DNA of 64,000 nucleotides from contig UCHV01000004.1 in NCBI GenBank assembly GCA_900472395.1, positions 62,001 to 126,000 on the forward strand, in the 5' to 3' direction. Source of the stretch: Hyphomicrobiales bacterium. Lineage in GTDB: Bacteria > Pseudomonadota > Alphaproteobacteria > Rhizobiales > Rhizobiaceae. Positions 25,424 to 34,233 of the stretch are shown in pieces (within the stretch, counting starts at the first letter, position 1; every line of letters begins with the position of its first letter). Both the position numbers and the translations under genes were made by a program. Under the pieces are notes generated by a model that did not search any database, was not told where the DNA came from, and saw nothing but the letters and a program-made list of their open reading frames with translations.

Positions 25424-27073
25424 TTATGCCTTGTCGCGGATTTGCGTCAGCGTTTTCGCCGGGGTGATCGCTTCGGGATCGAGCCTTATTTCGATGATCG
25501 AGGGCTTGCCGCTGGCGCGAGCGCGCTCATAGGCAGGGCCGAAATCCTCGGTTTTTTCCACCAGTTCACCGTGCCCCCCAAATGCCTGCGCATAGGCGAC
25601 GAAATCCGGGTTCACCAGATCCGTGGCGCTCACACGGCCGGGATATTCACGTTCCTGGTGCATGCGGATGGTGCCGTATATGCCGTTGTTGACGAGAACG
25701 GTGATGATCGGCAGATCGTAACGCACCGCGGTGATGAACTCCTGCCCGTGCATCAGAAAACAGCCATCGCCGGCAAAACACACAACCTCACGCTGCGGAA
25801 ACAATTGCTTGGCGGCAACGGCTGCGGGAAGGCCGTAACCCATCGAGCCCGAAGTCGGGGCCGCCTGCGTGTTGAAGCGCTGGAAGCGGTGAAAGCGGTG
25901 CAGCCATGTGGCGTAGTTGCCCGCGCCATTGGTGAAGATCGCATCCTCCGGCGTATTGGCCTCGATCCACTCCATGATCGGGCCCATGTGGACGTCGCCG
26001 GGGCCGGTCTTCGGTGGTGTCGACCATTTCTCATAGGCCGTGTGCATCTCAGCCGTTCGTTCGGCCCAGATCGGCTTTTTCGGTGCGGGGAGATCTTTCA
26101 GGGCTGCGACGAATTCGGCGGGTGCGGCGCAGATGGCAAGATCGGGGCGGTAGACACGGCCAAGCTCTTCCGGGTCGGGATAGACGTGCACAAACGCCTG
26201 CGCCGGGTAGGGGATATCGACCAGCGTGTAACCGGAGGAGGGCATTTCCGACAGGCGGCCACCAAGCAGCACGAGAAGGTCTGATTCCTTGATTTCCTTC
26301 GATAGCGCCGGATTGATGCCGATGCCGACATCGCCGGCATAGTTGGGGTGCTTATGGTCGAACAGCATCTGACGGCGGAAAGAGCAGCCGACAGGCACCT
26401 TGAATTTTTCCGCGAATGTCTGGAAGTCGGCGACCGCCTGCTCGCTCCAGCGTGTGCCTCCGAGGATGAACATCGGTCGCTTCGCCTTGGAGAGAGCAGA
26501 GGCGAAGGTGGCGATCTGCGGTGCGCCGGGATGGCTTTCTACCGGCGTATATGGTTTTGCCGCAACGGCCTCGATCTCCTCCACCAGCATGTCTTCCGGC
26601 AGGGTCAGCACGACAGGGCCGGGGCGGCCGGAGGTGGCCACGCTGAAGGCGCGGGTGACGAATTCCGGGATGCGGCGGGCATCGTCGATTTCGCCCACCC
26701 ATTTGGCGAATTCGGTGAAGGCGCGGCGGTATTCGACCTCCTGAAACGCTTCGCGTTCCTTCATGTCGCGGCCGATCTGGCCGACGAACAGGATCATCGG
26801 AATGCTGTCCTGCTTGGCCACATGCAGGCCGGCTGAAGCATTGGTGGCTCCAGGGCCGCGCGTGACCATGCAGATGCCAGGCTCCCCGGTGAGGCGCCCC
26901 CAGCAATCGGCCATCATCGCCGCGCCACCTTCCTGGCGGCAGACAAGGACCTCGATGTCCGAGTCATGCAATGCGTCCAGTACGGCAAGGTAACTTTCGC
27001 CTGGGACACAGGAAACGCGTTTGACGCCGTTCGCCTTCAAAGCCTCAACGATGAGCTGGCCGCCGGTCTTCAT
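25424..27073 (-). CDS. Thiamine-diphosphate enzyme, acetolactate-synthase-like
   Basis: A 549-residue ThDP-dependent enzyme with the three-domain layout of acetolactate synthase, benzoylformate decarboxylase and oxalyl-CoA decarboxylase. The catalytic Glu lies in VCRQEGGAAMMADCWG near residue 50, and the ThDP/Mg motif starts at CFAGDGCFLMHGQEF near residue 440, ending in LVNNGIYGTIR. It is not a housekeeping IlvB: no small subunit gene is present. The gene is translationally coupled to the CaiB-type CoA-transferase (GTGATG at the junction; ATG at 27073 has AAAGGA upstream). That context suggests a CoA-linked or 2-oxoacid catabolic step of unknown substrate. Confidence 0.85.
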   Translation of the reverse strand: MKTGGQLIVEALKANGVKRVSCVPGESYLAVLDALHDSDIEVLVCRQEGGAAMMADCWGRLTGEPGICMVTRGPGATNASAGLHVAKQDSIPMILFVGQIGRDMKEREAFQEVEYRRAFTEFAKWVGEIDDARRIPEFVTRAFSVATSGRPGPVVLTLPEDMLVEEIEAVAAKPYTPVESHPGAPQIATFASALSKAKRPMFILGGTRWSEQAVADFQTFAEKFKVPVGCSFRRQMLFDHKHPNYAGDVGIGINPALSKEIKESDLLVLLGGRLSEMPSSGYTLVDIPYPAQAFVHVYPDPEELGRVYRPDLAICAAPAEFVAALKDLPAPKKPIWAERTAEMHTAYEKWSTPPKTGPGDVHMGPIMEWIEANTPEDAIFTNGAGNYATWLHRFHRFQRFNTQAAPTSGSMGYGLPAAVAAKQLFPQREVVCFAGDGCFLMHGQEFITAVRYDLPIITVLVNNGIYGTIRMHQEREYPGRVSATDLVNPDFVAYAQAFGGHGELVEKTEDFGPAYERARASGKPSIIEIRLDPEAITPAKTLTQIRDKA

Positions 27074-28284
27074 CACATATGTCCTTTCGATATCTTTGAG
27101 GCGGGCTGTTCGAGCTCCGCCAGAATTTCGTCGGTATGCTGGCCGAGCGCCGGACTTGGGCGGTGATAATGCAGCGGCGTTTCCGACAGCACGATCGGGC
27201 TGCGCACGCCGGGGATTACCGTGCCGTCCTCGGCCTCCAGATCGATGCGCAGTTTGCGTGCGACGATCTGTGGGTCGTCGAACATTTCCGCGATGGAATT
27301 GATCGGTCCGGCCGGTACGGCATCCTTGCCACAGGCAGCCAACAGATCAGCCTTCTGCCATTTGGCAGTTTCAGCCGTCACCATGCCGCGTACGCCGGCG
27401 CGGTTGGCGACGCGCGCCTTGTTGGTGGCAAACAAAGGGTCGTCGGCCATGGCCTCGATGCCGAGGATTTTCGTCAGGCGGCGGAACTGGCCGTCGTTGC
27501 CTATGGCAAGGATGATATGACCGTCGGCAACGGGCACCACTTCATAAGGGCTGATATTGGGATGAGCGTTGCCCAAACGTGTGGGTGGCGCTCCAGAGAC
27601 CAGATAATTCATGTTCTGGTTGGCAAGGATGCCCGCCTGCACATCGAGCAGCGCCATATCGACCAGTTGTCCTTCGCCGGTCTTCATCACATGGATGAGC
27701 GCTGCCTGAATGGCGGTAACGGCATAGATACCCGTAAAAATGTCGGCGATGGCAACGCCTGCCTTCATCGGTTCGCCTTCTGGCGCTCCGGTGACAGACA
27801 TGAAGCCCGACATGCCCTGAACGATGTAATCGTAACCGGCGAGATCGGCATAAGGCCCATCCTGGCCGAAACCGGTGATCGAACAATAGACCAGCCTCGG
27901 ATTGATCTTTCTGAGGCTCTCGTAATCGAGCCCGTATTTTTCGAGGCCGCCGCGTTTGAAATTTTCGATGAGAACATCGGCGCGGGCTGCGAGTTCTCGA
28001 ACAGTGGCTTGGCCTTCTTCCGTCTTCAGGTCCAAGGCAATGGAGCGTTTGCCCCGATTGGTGGAGTGGTAATAGGCGGCAGACAGGTTTTCGCCGTCAA
28101 GGCTTTCGATGAACGGCGGCCCCCAGGCGCGCGTGTCATCGCCTCCCTTGGGGTTCTCGACCTTGATGACATCGGCCCCCATGTCGGCCAGCATCTGTCC
28201 CGCCCAGGGTCCGGCAAGCACACGGGCAAGTTCGAGAACGCGAATGCCGGAAAGCGGTGGTTTCTTCGTCTGCGTGTCCGTCAT
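27073..28284 (-). CDS. CaiB/BaiF-type (family III) CoA-transferase
   Basis: A 403-residue family III CoA-transferase. Typical blocks are RVLELARVLAGPWAGQMLAD at residue 15, ADVIKVENPKGGDDTR near residue 37, NRGKRSIALDL near residue 75, and the catalytic aspartate in KAGVAIADIFTGIYA near residue 172. These enzymes move CoA between carboxylic acids (formyl/oxalate, carnitine, mesaconate and others). GAGGAG precedes the ATG by six bases. Its stop overlaps the start of the ThDP enzyme, so the two are made together; a route in which an acid is activated by CoA transfer and then handled by the ThDP enzyme is possible but unproven. Confidence 0.9.
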   Translation of the reverse strand: MTDTQTKKPPLSGIRVLELARVLAGPWAGQMLADMGADVIKVENPKGGDDTRAWGPPFIESLDGENLSAAYYHSTNRGKRSIALDLKTEEGQATVRELAARADVLIENFKRGGLEKYGLDYESLRKINPRLVYCSITGFGQDGPYADLAGYDYIVQGMSGFMSVTGAPEGEPMKAGVAIADIFTGIYAVTAIQAALIHVMKTGEGQLVDMALLDVQAGILANQNMNYLVSGAPPTRLGNAHPNISPYEVVPVADGHIILAIGNDGQFRRLTKILGIEAMADDPLFATNKARVANRAGVRGMVTAETAKWQKADLLAACGKDAVPAGPINSIAEMFDDPQIVARKLRIDLEAEDGTVIPGVRSPIVLSETPLHYHRPSPALGQHTDEILAELEQPASKISKGHM

Positions 28285-28399
28285 GCTTGCTCCTCAGTCA
28301 TGCCGATCGTCTTGCCGCCGTGTGTTTCGACGCAGCGCTTTCCTTCACGTCTTGATAGGGCCAAGTGCTTTTGCAGGCACGTGAATTAAAGTCATGAGG

Positions 28400-29359
28400 T
28401 CATTCCCAATCGGGGCCGGACCGTGTTGCAGGCTCTCTAAGGACGTTGGCTGCCCATCCGGCAAAATCGGCCATTGCTTGCGTTGCGCCGATTTCGTTCA
28501 GGGTTTCGTGGCGCATGTCACGGTCGATGTTGCAGGTGACATTCTTCATTCCCAGAGATTGCATCTGCCGGCTCAGCCACTTGATCGCCTGGCCATTGGC
28601 CGTGGCCGGGTCGCATCCGCCGCCGACCAGATGGACGGGCAGGGATTGCGGCAGTTTCAGCAACCGGTCGTTCTCCGTCGCGCGGAATGTCAGCGCGAAA
28701 ATGTCGAGCCACATGGAAACGCTGGCATCGAACCCGCAGAGCGGATCGTTGACATAGGCATCGACGGCCGAATGATCGCGGCTCAGCCAATCGAAATCGG
28801 TGCGGCCCTCGCCGACCGACCTGTTCCAGGCGCCGAAGGTGAGTTTCGGCAGAAGTGTACTCGGCACATCCGAGCCCTTAAGCGCGCGCTCGGACTTCAA
28901 TAAAAGCTGTGCGGCGCGGCCAGCCAAGCCCGGGTTGAGATTGGAATTCCAGATCGCCAACGCATCGAAACTGCCCGGGAAATCCTCTGCAGCATTGAGG
29001 GCGATGAGACCGCCCATGGAGTGGCCGAACAGCACGACCGGCAGACCGGGATGCGCCGTCACGGCCATGTCCCGCATCGCCTTTACGTCGCGGATTACGG
29101 CCGAGACACCGTCGCGCCACGCAAAACGCCCAGGCGAAGCGCCATCCGCCGTCGTCTCGCCATGGCCGCGGTGGTCATGCGCATAAACGTGGAAACCGGC
29201 TGCGGCCATGGTTTCTGCAAATTCGCGGTAGCGTTTCGAATGTTCGGCCAGACCGTGGCAGATGATGACTATTCCCACGGCAGCGGTGGCTGCAGGCTGG
29301 TGGTGATAGGCGAGGGTGGCACCCGTCGGGCTTGGCAGGCGGTGGGTTGTTTCGAACAT
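28400..29359 (-). CDS. Alpha/beta hydrolase, monoacylglycerol-lipase-like
   Basis: A 319-residue serine hydrolase of the lysophospholipase/monoacylglycerol lipase group. It has the oxyanion block IICHGLAEHSKRY near residue 33, HDHRGHGET near residue 61, the nucleophile elbow LFGHSMGGLIALN near residue 112, and the His of the triad in DMRHETLNE near residue 282. No signal peptide. CAGGAG lies six bases before the ATG. It is on the same strand as the CoA-transferase gene, 115 bases upstream, and may be co-transcribed. The exact ester substrate is unknown. Confidence 0.88.
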   Translation of the reverse strand: MFETTHRLPSPTGATLAYHHQPAATAAVGIVIICHGLAEHSKRYREFAETMAAAGFHVYAHDHRGHGETTADGASPGRFAWRDGVSAVIRDVKAMRDMAVTAHPGLPVVLFGHSMGGLIALNAAEDFPGSFDALAIWNSNLNPGLAGRAAQLLLKSERALKGSDVPSTLLPKLTFGAWNRSVGEGRTDFDWLSRDHSAVDAYVNDPLCGFDASVSMWLDIFALTFRATENDRLLKLPQSLPVHLVGGGCDPATANGQAIKWLSRQMQSLGMKNVTCNIDRDMRHETLNEIGATQAMADFAGWAANVLREPATRSGPDWE

Positions 29360-29492
29360 CGTTACTCCTGCAAATTCCGTGGGCGTGGCAAACGTATAGA
29401 TCGTCGCGGTTTTCGCAGACGTCCAGTCTTAGCGCAATGTTAAAGGCCAATACCTACTGTTCACGACAGCATTCGCAGGGGCTTATTCTATA

Positions 29493-31295
29493 ATGGCGCA
29501 TCCATCCCAGCCTGGTCCGACCGTTTCGCAGCGATCGTCGGATACGGGCCTTTTTCGGCTGTTCATCGTCGTCTTGCTCACTGGCCTTGCCGTATGTCTT
29601 TTTGACCTTGCCGACGGACAGATCTTTTTAGGCGACATCGATGATCAGATGCGTGCGGTACAAATCCGTCACCTGCTGTTGGGAGGAGGAACGTGGTGGG
29701 ATCTCGGCCTTCCCGCAATCGCGACGCCTGAGCCCTATATCTCGCCATGGTCACGGCTGGTTGACCTGCCATATCTTCTGATCTTTCAGCTTTTGAACCC
29801 GTTTCTTGGGGCGGAGCAGGCGCTTTCCGCCGCCTTCCATGTCTGGCCGCTGGTTATGCTGTCGGTCTTTTGCCTGCAATGTGCATTTATCTATTGTCGT
29901 ATGGGCATCGCGGACACGCTTTTCGGCCACATGCTGGTGGTTGCGGCGACCATCCTGATGGCCTTTGCAATCTGGGAATTCGCTCCGGGACGGATCGATC
30001 ATCATAACGTGCAAATCCTCACGCTGATGACGATTGCCTGCGGCCTTGTCCGATGGGGCAGGGTCGGCGGCGTGATGATTGGCGGCGGTAGTCTCATGTC
30101 CCTGGTGGTCGCCTTGGAGGGGTTGCCCTTTGTGGTCGTGGTCCATGCGGCGCTTGTCGGCGCATTGGTGCTTCGGGTCGAAGGCGCCGCGGTTGTTATC
30201 CGGTGGGCTTCCGCGACGATGTTTTTTTTGGCAGCGCCGATTGCTTTCGGCCTGCTCGGACCCGTCGGCATGTTGTCTACCCAGTGCGATGCGTTTTCCG
30301 CGCCCTACATTCTGCTGATCATGGGGCTTGGAGGCATTCTCTGGGCCGTCAGTTTCCTGCATTCTGCGCCGGTGTGGATGCAGGTCGCCGCCATGGTTAT
30401 TCCGGCGATTGTCGTGATTGCTGTTTTCACCGCTCTGTTCCCGCAATGCCTTTCAGGGCCCTACTGGATGATCGATCCGGTAACGAGAAACTATTGGTTC
30501 GGCCGGATCGCACAGGAGCAGGACTTCCTGTTTTTCATCGAGCAGGGGCGCTTCGCGATTGTTCTGCTGGCTGTGATCCTTGCTTCTGTCATCACCTTTG
30601 CGGCGGCGGTGATTTCGAAACATGATGGGCGAAACGCGAGCGGGCTTGTCATCCTGCTGATCCTTGCGTGGAGCAGCCTGATCCTTACGCTGATCCTCAA
30701 CCGCTATATCCGGTTTGCATTCGCTTTTGCTCCATTGTTCATTCCGCTCGTCGCGCAATTCTTCGTTGGAAATGCCGCGTTCAGGCTTTCTAAAACGCTT
30801 CAGCGCGTAACGTTGGGTTGCGTCGCTGGTTATGGAGCGCTCGCTATTTCGCTGGTGCTCGGCATTCCGGCAAAGGTTGAGGCATATGATGCGGCCGATT
30901 ACATGAGCTATGACCGATGCGAAAATGCGGATTTTTCTGTTCTCGGCACCATTCAGCAGGGACGTACGATCGCGCCGCTTGCCCTTGGCATGCCGATGTT
31001 GAACGTGTTGCCCCCCGGTTTTTCCGTGGCGGCAATTCCCTTCCACCGCGCGTCACCTGGCATGAAACGCATGTTCGAGGCGTTTTTGACCAGCGATCCG
31101 GCGGTTCGCCGTGACGCTCTTGCGCCGTTCGATTACGTTGCCGTCTGCCGTTTTCCGCTCAAGACCGACAAGGGCACGGCACCGCTTTACGATGCCTTGT
31201 CCGCAGGGGATGACTGGCCGGGCTTGATACGATTGCCAACCGGTGCCGATAACCCGTTGCAGTTGTTCCGGATCGACCACGCAGCTTTGCAATAA
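29493..31295 (+). CDS. GT-C-type membrane protein, oligosaccharyltransferase-like
   Basis: A 600-residue polytopic membrane protein with about 12 hydrophobic segments and a soluble C-terminal part of about 130 residues. The first periplasmic loop carries an acidic motif (FLGDIDDQMR near residue 50), and a second loop has GRIDHHNVQ near residue 170; both patterns are seen in the GT-C fold of STT3/AglB-like and related lipid-linked glycosyltransferases. No other glycosylation genes are adjacent. The donor and acceptor are unknown. It is a single gene followed by a hairpin without a T-run. Confidence 0.68.
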   Translation: MAHPSQPGPTVSQRSSDTGLFRLFIVVLLTGLAVCLFDLADGQIFLGDIDDQMRAVQIRHLLLGGGTWWDLGLPAIATPEPYISPWSRLVDLPYLLIFQLLNPFLGAEQALSAAFHVWPLVMLSVFCLQCAFIYCRMGIADTLFGHMLVVAATILMAFAIWEFAPGRIDHHNVQILTLMTIACGLVRWGRVGGVMIGGGSLMSLVVALEGLPFVVVVHAALVGALVLRVEGAAVVIRWASATMFFLAAPIAFGLLGPVGMLSTQCDAFSAPYILLIMGLGGILWAVSFLHSAPVWMQVAAMVIPAIVVIAVFTALFPQCLSGPYWMIDPVTRNYWFGRIAQEQDFLFFIEQGRFAIVLLAVILASVITFAAAVISKHDGRNASGLVILLILAWSSLILTLILNRYIRFAFAFAPLFIPLVAQFFVGNAAFRLSKTLQRVTLGCVAGYGALAISLVLGIPAKVEAYDAADYMSYDRCENADFSVLGTIQQGRTIAPLALGMPMLNVLPPGFSVAAIPFHRASPGMKRMFEAFLTSDPAVRRDALAPFDYVAVCRFPLKTDKGTAPLYDALSAGDDWPGLIRLPTGADNPLQLFRIDHAALQ

Positions 31296-31305
31296 CTTGA
31301 ATTAA

Positions 31306-31333
31306 GACGTCGAAAGCTGAGGCTTTCGGCGTC
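31306..31333 (+). terminator. Hairpin after the GT-C membrane protein gene
   Basis: GACGTCGAAAGC pairs with GCTTTCGGCGTC (one G-T pair) around a 4-base loop, ten bases past the stop. No T-run follows, so it may be a partial or factor-aided terminator. Confidence 0.4.
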
Positions 31334-31404
31334 CCGTGCGTTGCCCCGGGCTCTATCTTCGCCTACATAGCGGCAAACCAATTTCCCCCGGAGCATAGTT
31401 ACCG

Positions 31405-33054
31405 ATGGCACGTCAGTTCATCTACCACATGTCGGGACTGAACAAGTCCTACGGCGCCAAGAAGATCCTCGAAAACGTCAACCTGTCCTTCTACCCGGAT
31501 GCCAAGATCGGTATTCTGGGTCCGAACGGTGCCGGTAAGTCGACCGTGCTGCGCATCATCGCCGGTCAGGATAAGGAATATACCGGCGAAGCCTGGCTCG
31601 CCGAAGGTGCGACCGTCGGTTACCTCGAGCAGGAGCCGCATCTCGACCCGTCCAAGAACGCTTTCGAAAACGTCATGGTCGGCGTTGCCGACAAGACCGC
31701 CATCATCGACCGTTACAACGAACTGATGATGAACTATTCCGACGAGACCGCCGACGAAGGCGCGAAACTCCAGGACATCATCGACAGCCAGAACCTGTGG
31801 GATCTGGAACAGCAGGTCGAAATGGCGATGGAAGCCCTGCGCTGCCCGCCGAAGGATGCCGACGTAACCCTGCTTTCGGGTGGTGAACGCCGTCGTATCG
31901 CGCTCTGCCGCCTGCTGCTGTCGCAGCCCGACCTGCTGCTGCTCGACGAACCGACCAACCATCTTGACGCCGAAACCATCGCCTGGCTTGAAAAGCACCT
32001 GCGCGATTATCCGGGCGCCGTGATGATGATTACCCACGATCGCTACTTCCTTGACAACGTCACCGGCTGGATTCTCGAACTCGACCGCGGCCGTGGCATT
32101 CCTTACGAAGGCAACTATTCCGCTTACCTGCAGGCGAAAGCCAAGCGCATGCAGCAGGAAAGCCGCGAAGAAGCCGGCCGCCAGAAGGCACTGTCGCGCG
32201 AACAGGAATGGATCGCATCCAGCCCGAAAGCTCGTCAGGCCAAGTCGAAGGCCCGTATCAAGGCTTACGAACAGCTGGTCGATGCAGCCGACGGTATCCG
32301 TCCCGGCGATGCGCAGATCATCATTCCGGTCTCCGAGCGCCTCGGCAATGTCGTCATCGAGATGGAAGGCATCACCAAGGGTTTTGAAGGCCGCACTCTT
32401 ATCAACGACCTGTCGATCAAGCTGCCGCCGGGCGGTATCGTCGGCATCATCGGCCCGAACGGTGCAGGTAAGACGACGCTGTTCAAGATGATCACCGGCC
32501 AGGAAAAGCCGGATGCCGGTTCGATTCGCATCGGTGAGACGGTCCATCTCGGTTATGTCGACCAGAGCCGCGATGCGCTGGCCGCCGACAAGACCGTCTG
32601 GGAAGAAATTTCCGGTGGTGCCGAAGTCATCAAGCTCGGCAAGTTTGACATGAACTCCCGTGCCTATTGCGGCGCCTTCAACTTCAAGGGCGGCGATCAG
32701 CAGCAGAAGGTCGGCAATCTTTCGGGTGGTCAGCGTAACCGCGTTCACTTGGCCAAGATGCTGAAGGCCGGCGGCAACGTTCTCCTCCTCGACGAACCGA
32801 CCAACGACCTTGATACGGAAACGCTCGGTGCTCTGGAAAGCGCGCTCGAAGCCTTTGCCGGCTGCGCCATCATCATCAGCCACGATCGCATGTTCCTCGA
32901 CCGTCTGGCGACACATATCCTCGCGTTCGAAGGCGACGGCCATGTCGAATGGTTCGAAGGCAACTTCGAAGATTACGAGCAGGACAAGATCCGTCGTCTC
33001 GGCCCCGATGCGCTCAATGCCGGTAGCCAGGCCTACAAGCGCCTGACGCGCTGA
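31405..33054 (+). CDS. ettA: Energy-dependent translational throttle protein EttA
   Basis: A 549-residue ABC-F protein with two ATPase domains and no membrane segments. Domain one has GPNGAGKST near residue 39, LSGGERRRIALCRLLL and LLLDEPTNHLD; domain two has GPNGAGKTT near residue 350, LSGGQRNRVHLAKML and LLLDEPTNDLD. The region after the first domain carries the arm and linker sequences expected for EttA. The length equals the family norm (about 550-555). EttA binds the ribosomal E site and gates the first peptide bond according to the ATP/ADP ratio. It is monocistronic and ends at a clear terminator. Confidence 0.96.
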   Translation: MARQFIYHMSGLNKSYGAKKILENVNLSFYPDAKIGILGPNGAGKSTVLRIIAGQDKEYTGEAWLAEGATVGYLEQEPHLDPSKNAFENVMVGVADKTAIIDRYNELMMNYSDETADEGAKLQDIIDSQNLWDLEQQVEMAMEALRCPPKDADVTLLSGGERRRIALCRLLLSQPDLLLLDEPTNHLDAETIAWLEKHLRDYPGAVMMITHDRYFLDNVTGWILELDRGRGIPYEGNYSAYLQAKAKRMQQESREEAGRQKALSREQEWIASSPKARQAKSKARIKAYEQLVDAADGIRPGDAQIIIPVSERLGNVVIEMEGITKGFEGRTLINDLSIKLPPGGIVGIIGPNGAGKTTLFKMITGQEKPDAGSIRIGETVHLGYVDQSRDALAADKTVWEEISGGAEVIKLGKFDMNSRAYCGAFNFKGGDQQQKVGNLSGGQRNRVHLAKMLKAGGNVLLLDEPTNDLDTETLGALESALEAFAGCAIIISHDRMFLDRLATHILAFEGDGHVEWFEGNFEDYEQDKIRRLGPDALNAGSQAYKRLTR

Positions 33055-33076
33055 TCTCGGCAACATACACGACAGC

Positions 33077-33106
33077 AAGGGGCCGGTGACGGCCCCTTCG
33101 CATTTT
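33077..33106 (+). terminator. Terminator of ettA
   Basis: AAGGGGCCG pairs with CGGCCCCTT around GTGA, followed by CGCATTTTT. Confidence 0.88.
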
Positions 33107-33161
33107 TGCCAATCATATGTGCTAACCACAGCTTTCCACTTGCAACGACACAACTCTTCAC

Positions 33162-33177
33162 ATAAAGATATCTTTAT
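33162..33177. promoter_or_regulatory. Perfect 16-bp palindrome before the arsR-methyltransferase gene
   Basis: ATAAAGATATCTTTAT is exactly self-complementary and ends 26 bases before the chosen ATG. Its size and AT-rich form fit an ArsR-family operator, so autoregulation and control of the downstream metF gene are likely. Confidence 0.75.
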
Positions 33178-33203
33178 ATCTTGATTGAGAGTTGGTGAAA
33201 GAC

Positions 33204-34214
33204 ATGGCCCTTGGGCTGGACGCATTGGTGGACGTTCTGAAGGCTGCGGGCGAACAGACCCGTTTTCGCCTGCTGGCGCTTCTGGCCTCCGGAGACCTGA
33301 CGGTCAGCGACATGACCGAAATTCTCGGACAGTCGCAGCCGCGCATTTCCCGCCATTTAAAATTGCTGGCCGAGGAAGACCTGATCGAACGTTATCAGGA
33401 GGGTGCATGGGCGTATTTCCGCCTGCGCCACGAAGGTGACGGAGCAACGTTGGTGCGCACGCTTCTTGCCGTATCCGACCGCAACGATCCGGTTCTTCTG
33501 CGCGATGGCGAGCGTCTGGCCGCCGTCAAGCGCGCCCGTTCGGATCGTGCGCAGGCCTATTTCAGCCGCAACGCTTCCGAATGGGATGAACTTCGCCGAC
33601 TGCTGGTGAGCGATGTCGCGGTAGAAGATGCGGTTCTTCGGCTGGTGGGGCCGAACCCGGTCGATGCACTTCTCGACCTTGGTACCGGCACCGGCCTGAT
33701 GCTGCAGGTTTTGCAGAATAGCTACCGCCATGCGGTCGGTATCGATGCCAGCCGGGACATGCTGTCGGTCGCGCGCGCCAATCTCGACAAGGCGGGCATC
33801 GTAAAGGCGTCTGTGCGCCATGGTGACATTCTAAACCTGCCGCTGGAAGGCCAGGATTTCGATCTGGTGATCATTCACCAGGTCCTGCATTTTCTGGATC
33901 AGCCGGAATTGGCGATCGCCGAAGCGGCGCGTGTGTTGCGGCCGGGCGGTCGTCTGCTGATCGTCGATCTGGCGCCGCATGAACTGGAATATCTGCGCGA
34001 CGAACACGCACATGTGCGCCTCGGCTTTTCGCACCACTCGGTAACGGAATGGCTGAACAAGACCGGTCTTGACGTCGAAGAGGTCATCGATCTTGCAGCG
34101 GATAGAAAGAATGAAGCAGCTTTGACAGCGACCGTGTGGCTTGCCCGTGACCGCCGCCTGCTTATTGCTGAAGACAAGGTTCCTGCGGCCGCGAGCCCGG
34201 AACGCATCGTATAA
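33204..34214 (+). CDS. ArsR-family regulator fused to a SAM-dependent methyltransferase domain
   Basis: A 336-residue two-domain protein. Residues 1-95 form an ArsR winged helix (EQTRFRLLALLASGDLTVSD, then GQSQPRISRHLKLL as recognition helix). Residues about 130-300 form a class I methyltransferase fold with motif I LLDLGTGTGLMLQVL, followed by VGIDASRDMLSVAR and LRPGGRLLIVDLAP. No metal-binding Cys motif of classical ArsR is seen. It sits 20 bases upstream of metF with an operator-like palindrome in front, which suggests that it senses S-adenosylmethionine or S-adenosylhomocysteine and controls the methionine cycle, as SahR-type ArsR proteins do. GTG at 33195 is an alternative start. Confidence 0.88.
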   Translation: MALGLDALVDVLKAAGEQTRFRLLALLASGDLTVSDMTEILGQSQPRISRHLKLLAEEDLIERYQEGAWAYFRLRHEGDGATLVRTLLAVSDRNDPVLLRDGERLAAVKRARSDRAQAYFSRNASEWDELRRLLVSDVAVEDAVLRLVGPNPVDALLDLGTGTGLMLQVLQNSYRHAVGIDASRDMLSVARANLDKAGIVKASVRHGDILNLPLEGQDFDLVIIHQVLHFLDQPELAIAEAARVLRPGGRLLIVDLAPHELEYLRDEHAHVRLGFSHHSVTEWLNKTGLDVEEVIDLAADRKNEAALTATVWLARDRRLLIAEDKVPAAASPERIV

Positions 34215-34233
34215 GATCGGAGACTTGAGCCCC

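Noticed and set aside
33107-33203. SAM riboswitch ahead of the metF operon
   Set aside because: The leader is too short for a SAM-II or SAM-I aptamer and is explained by the 16-bp ArsR-type palindrome.
31399-33225. 608-codon minus-strand frame opposite ettA
   Set aside because: Complete overlap with ettA, whose motifs are all present. The long opening comes from third-position GC bias, and no ribosome site is seen.
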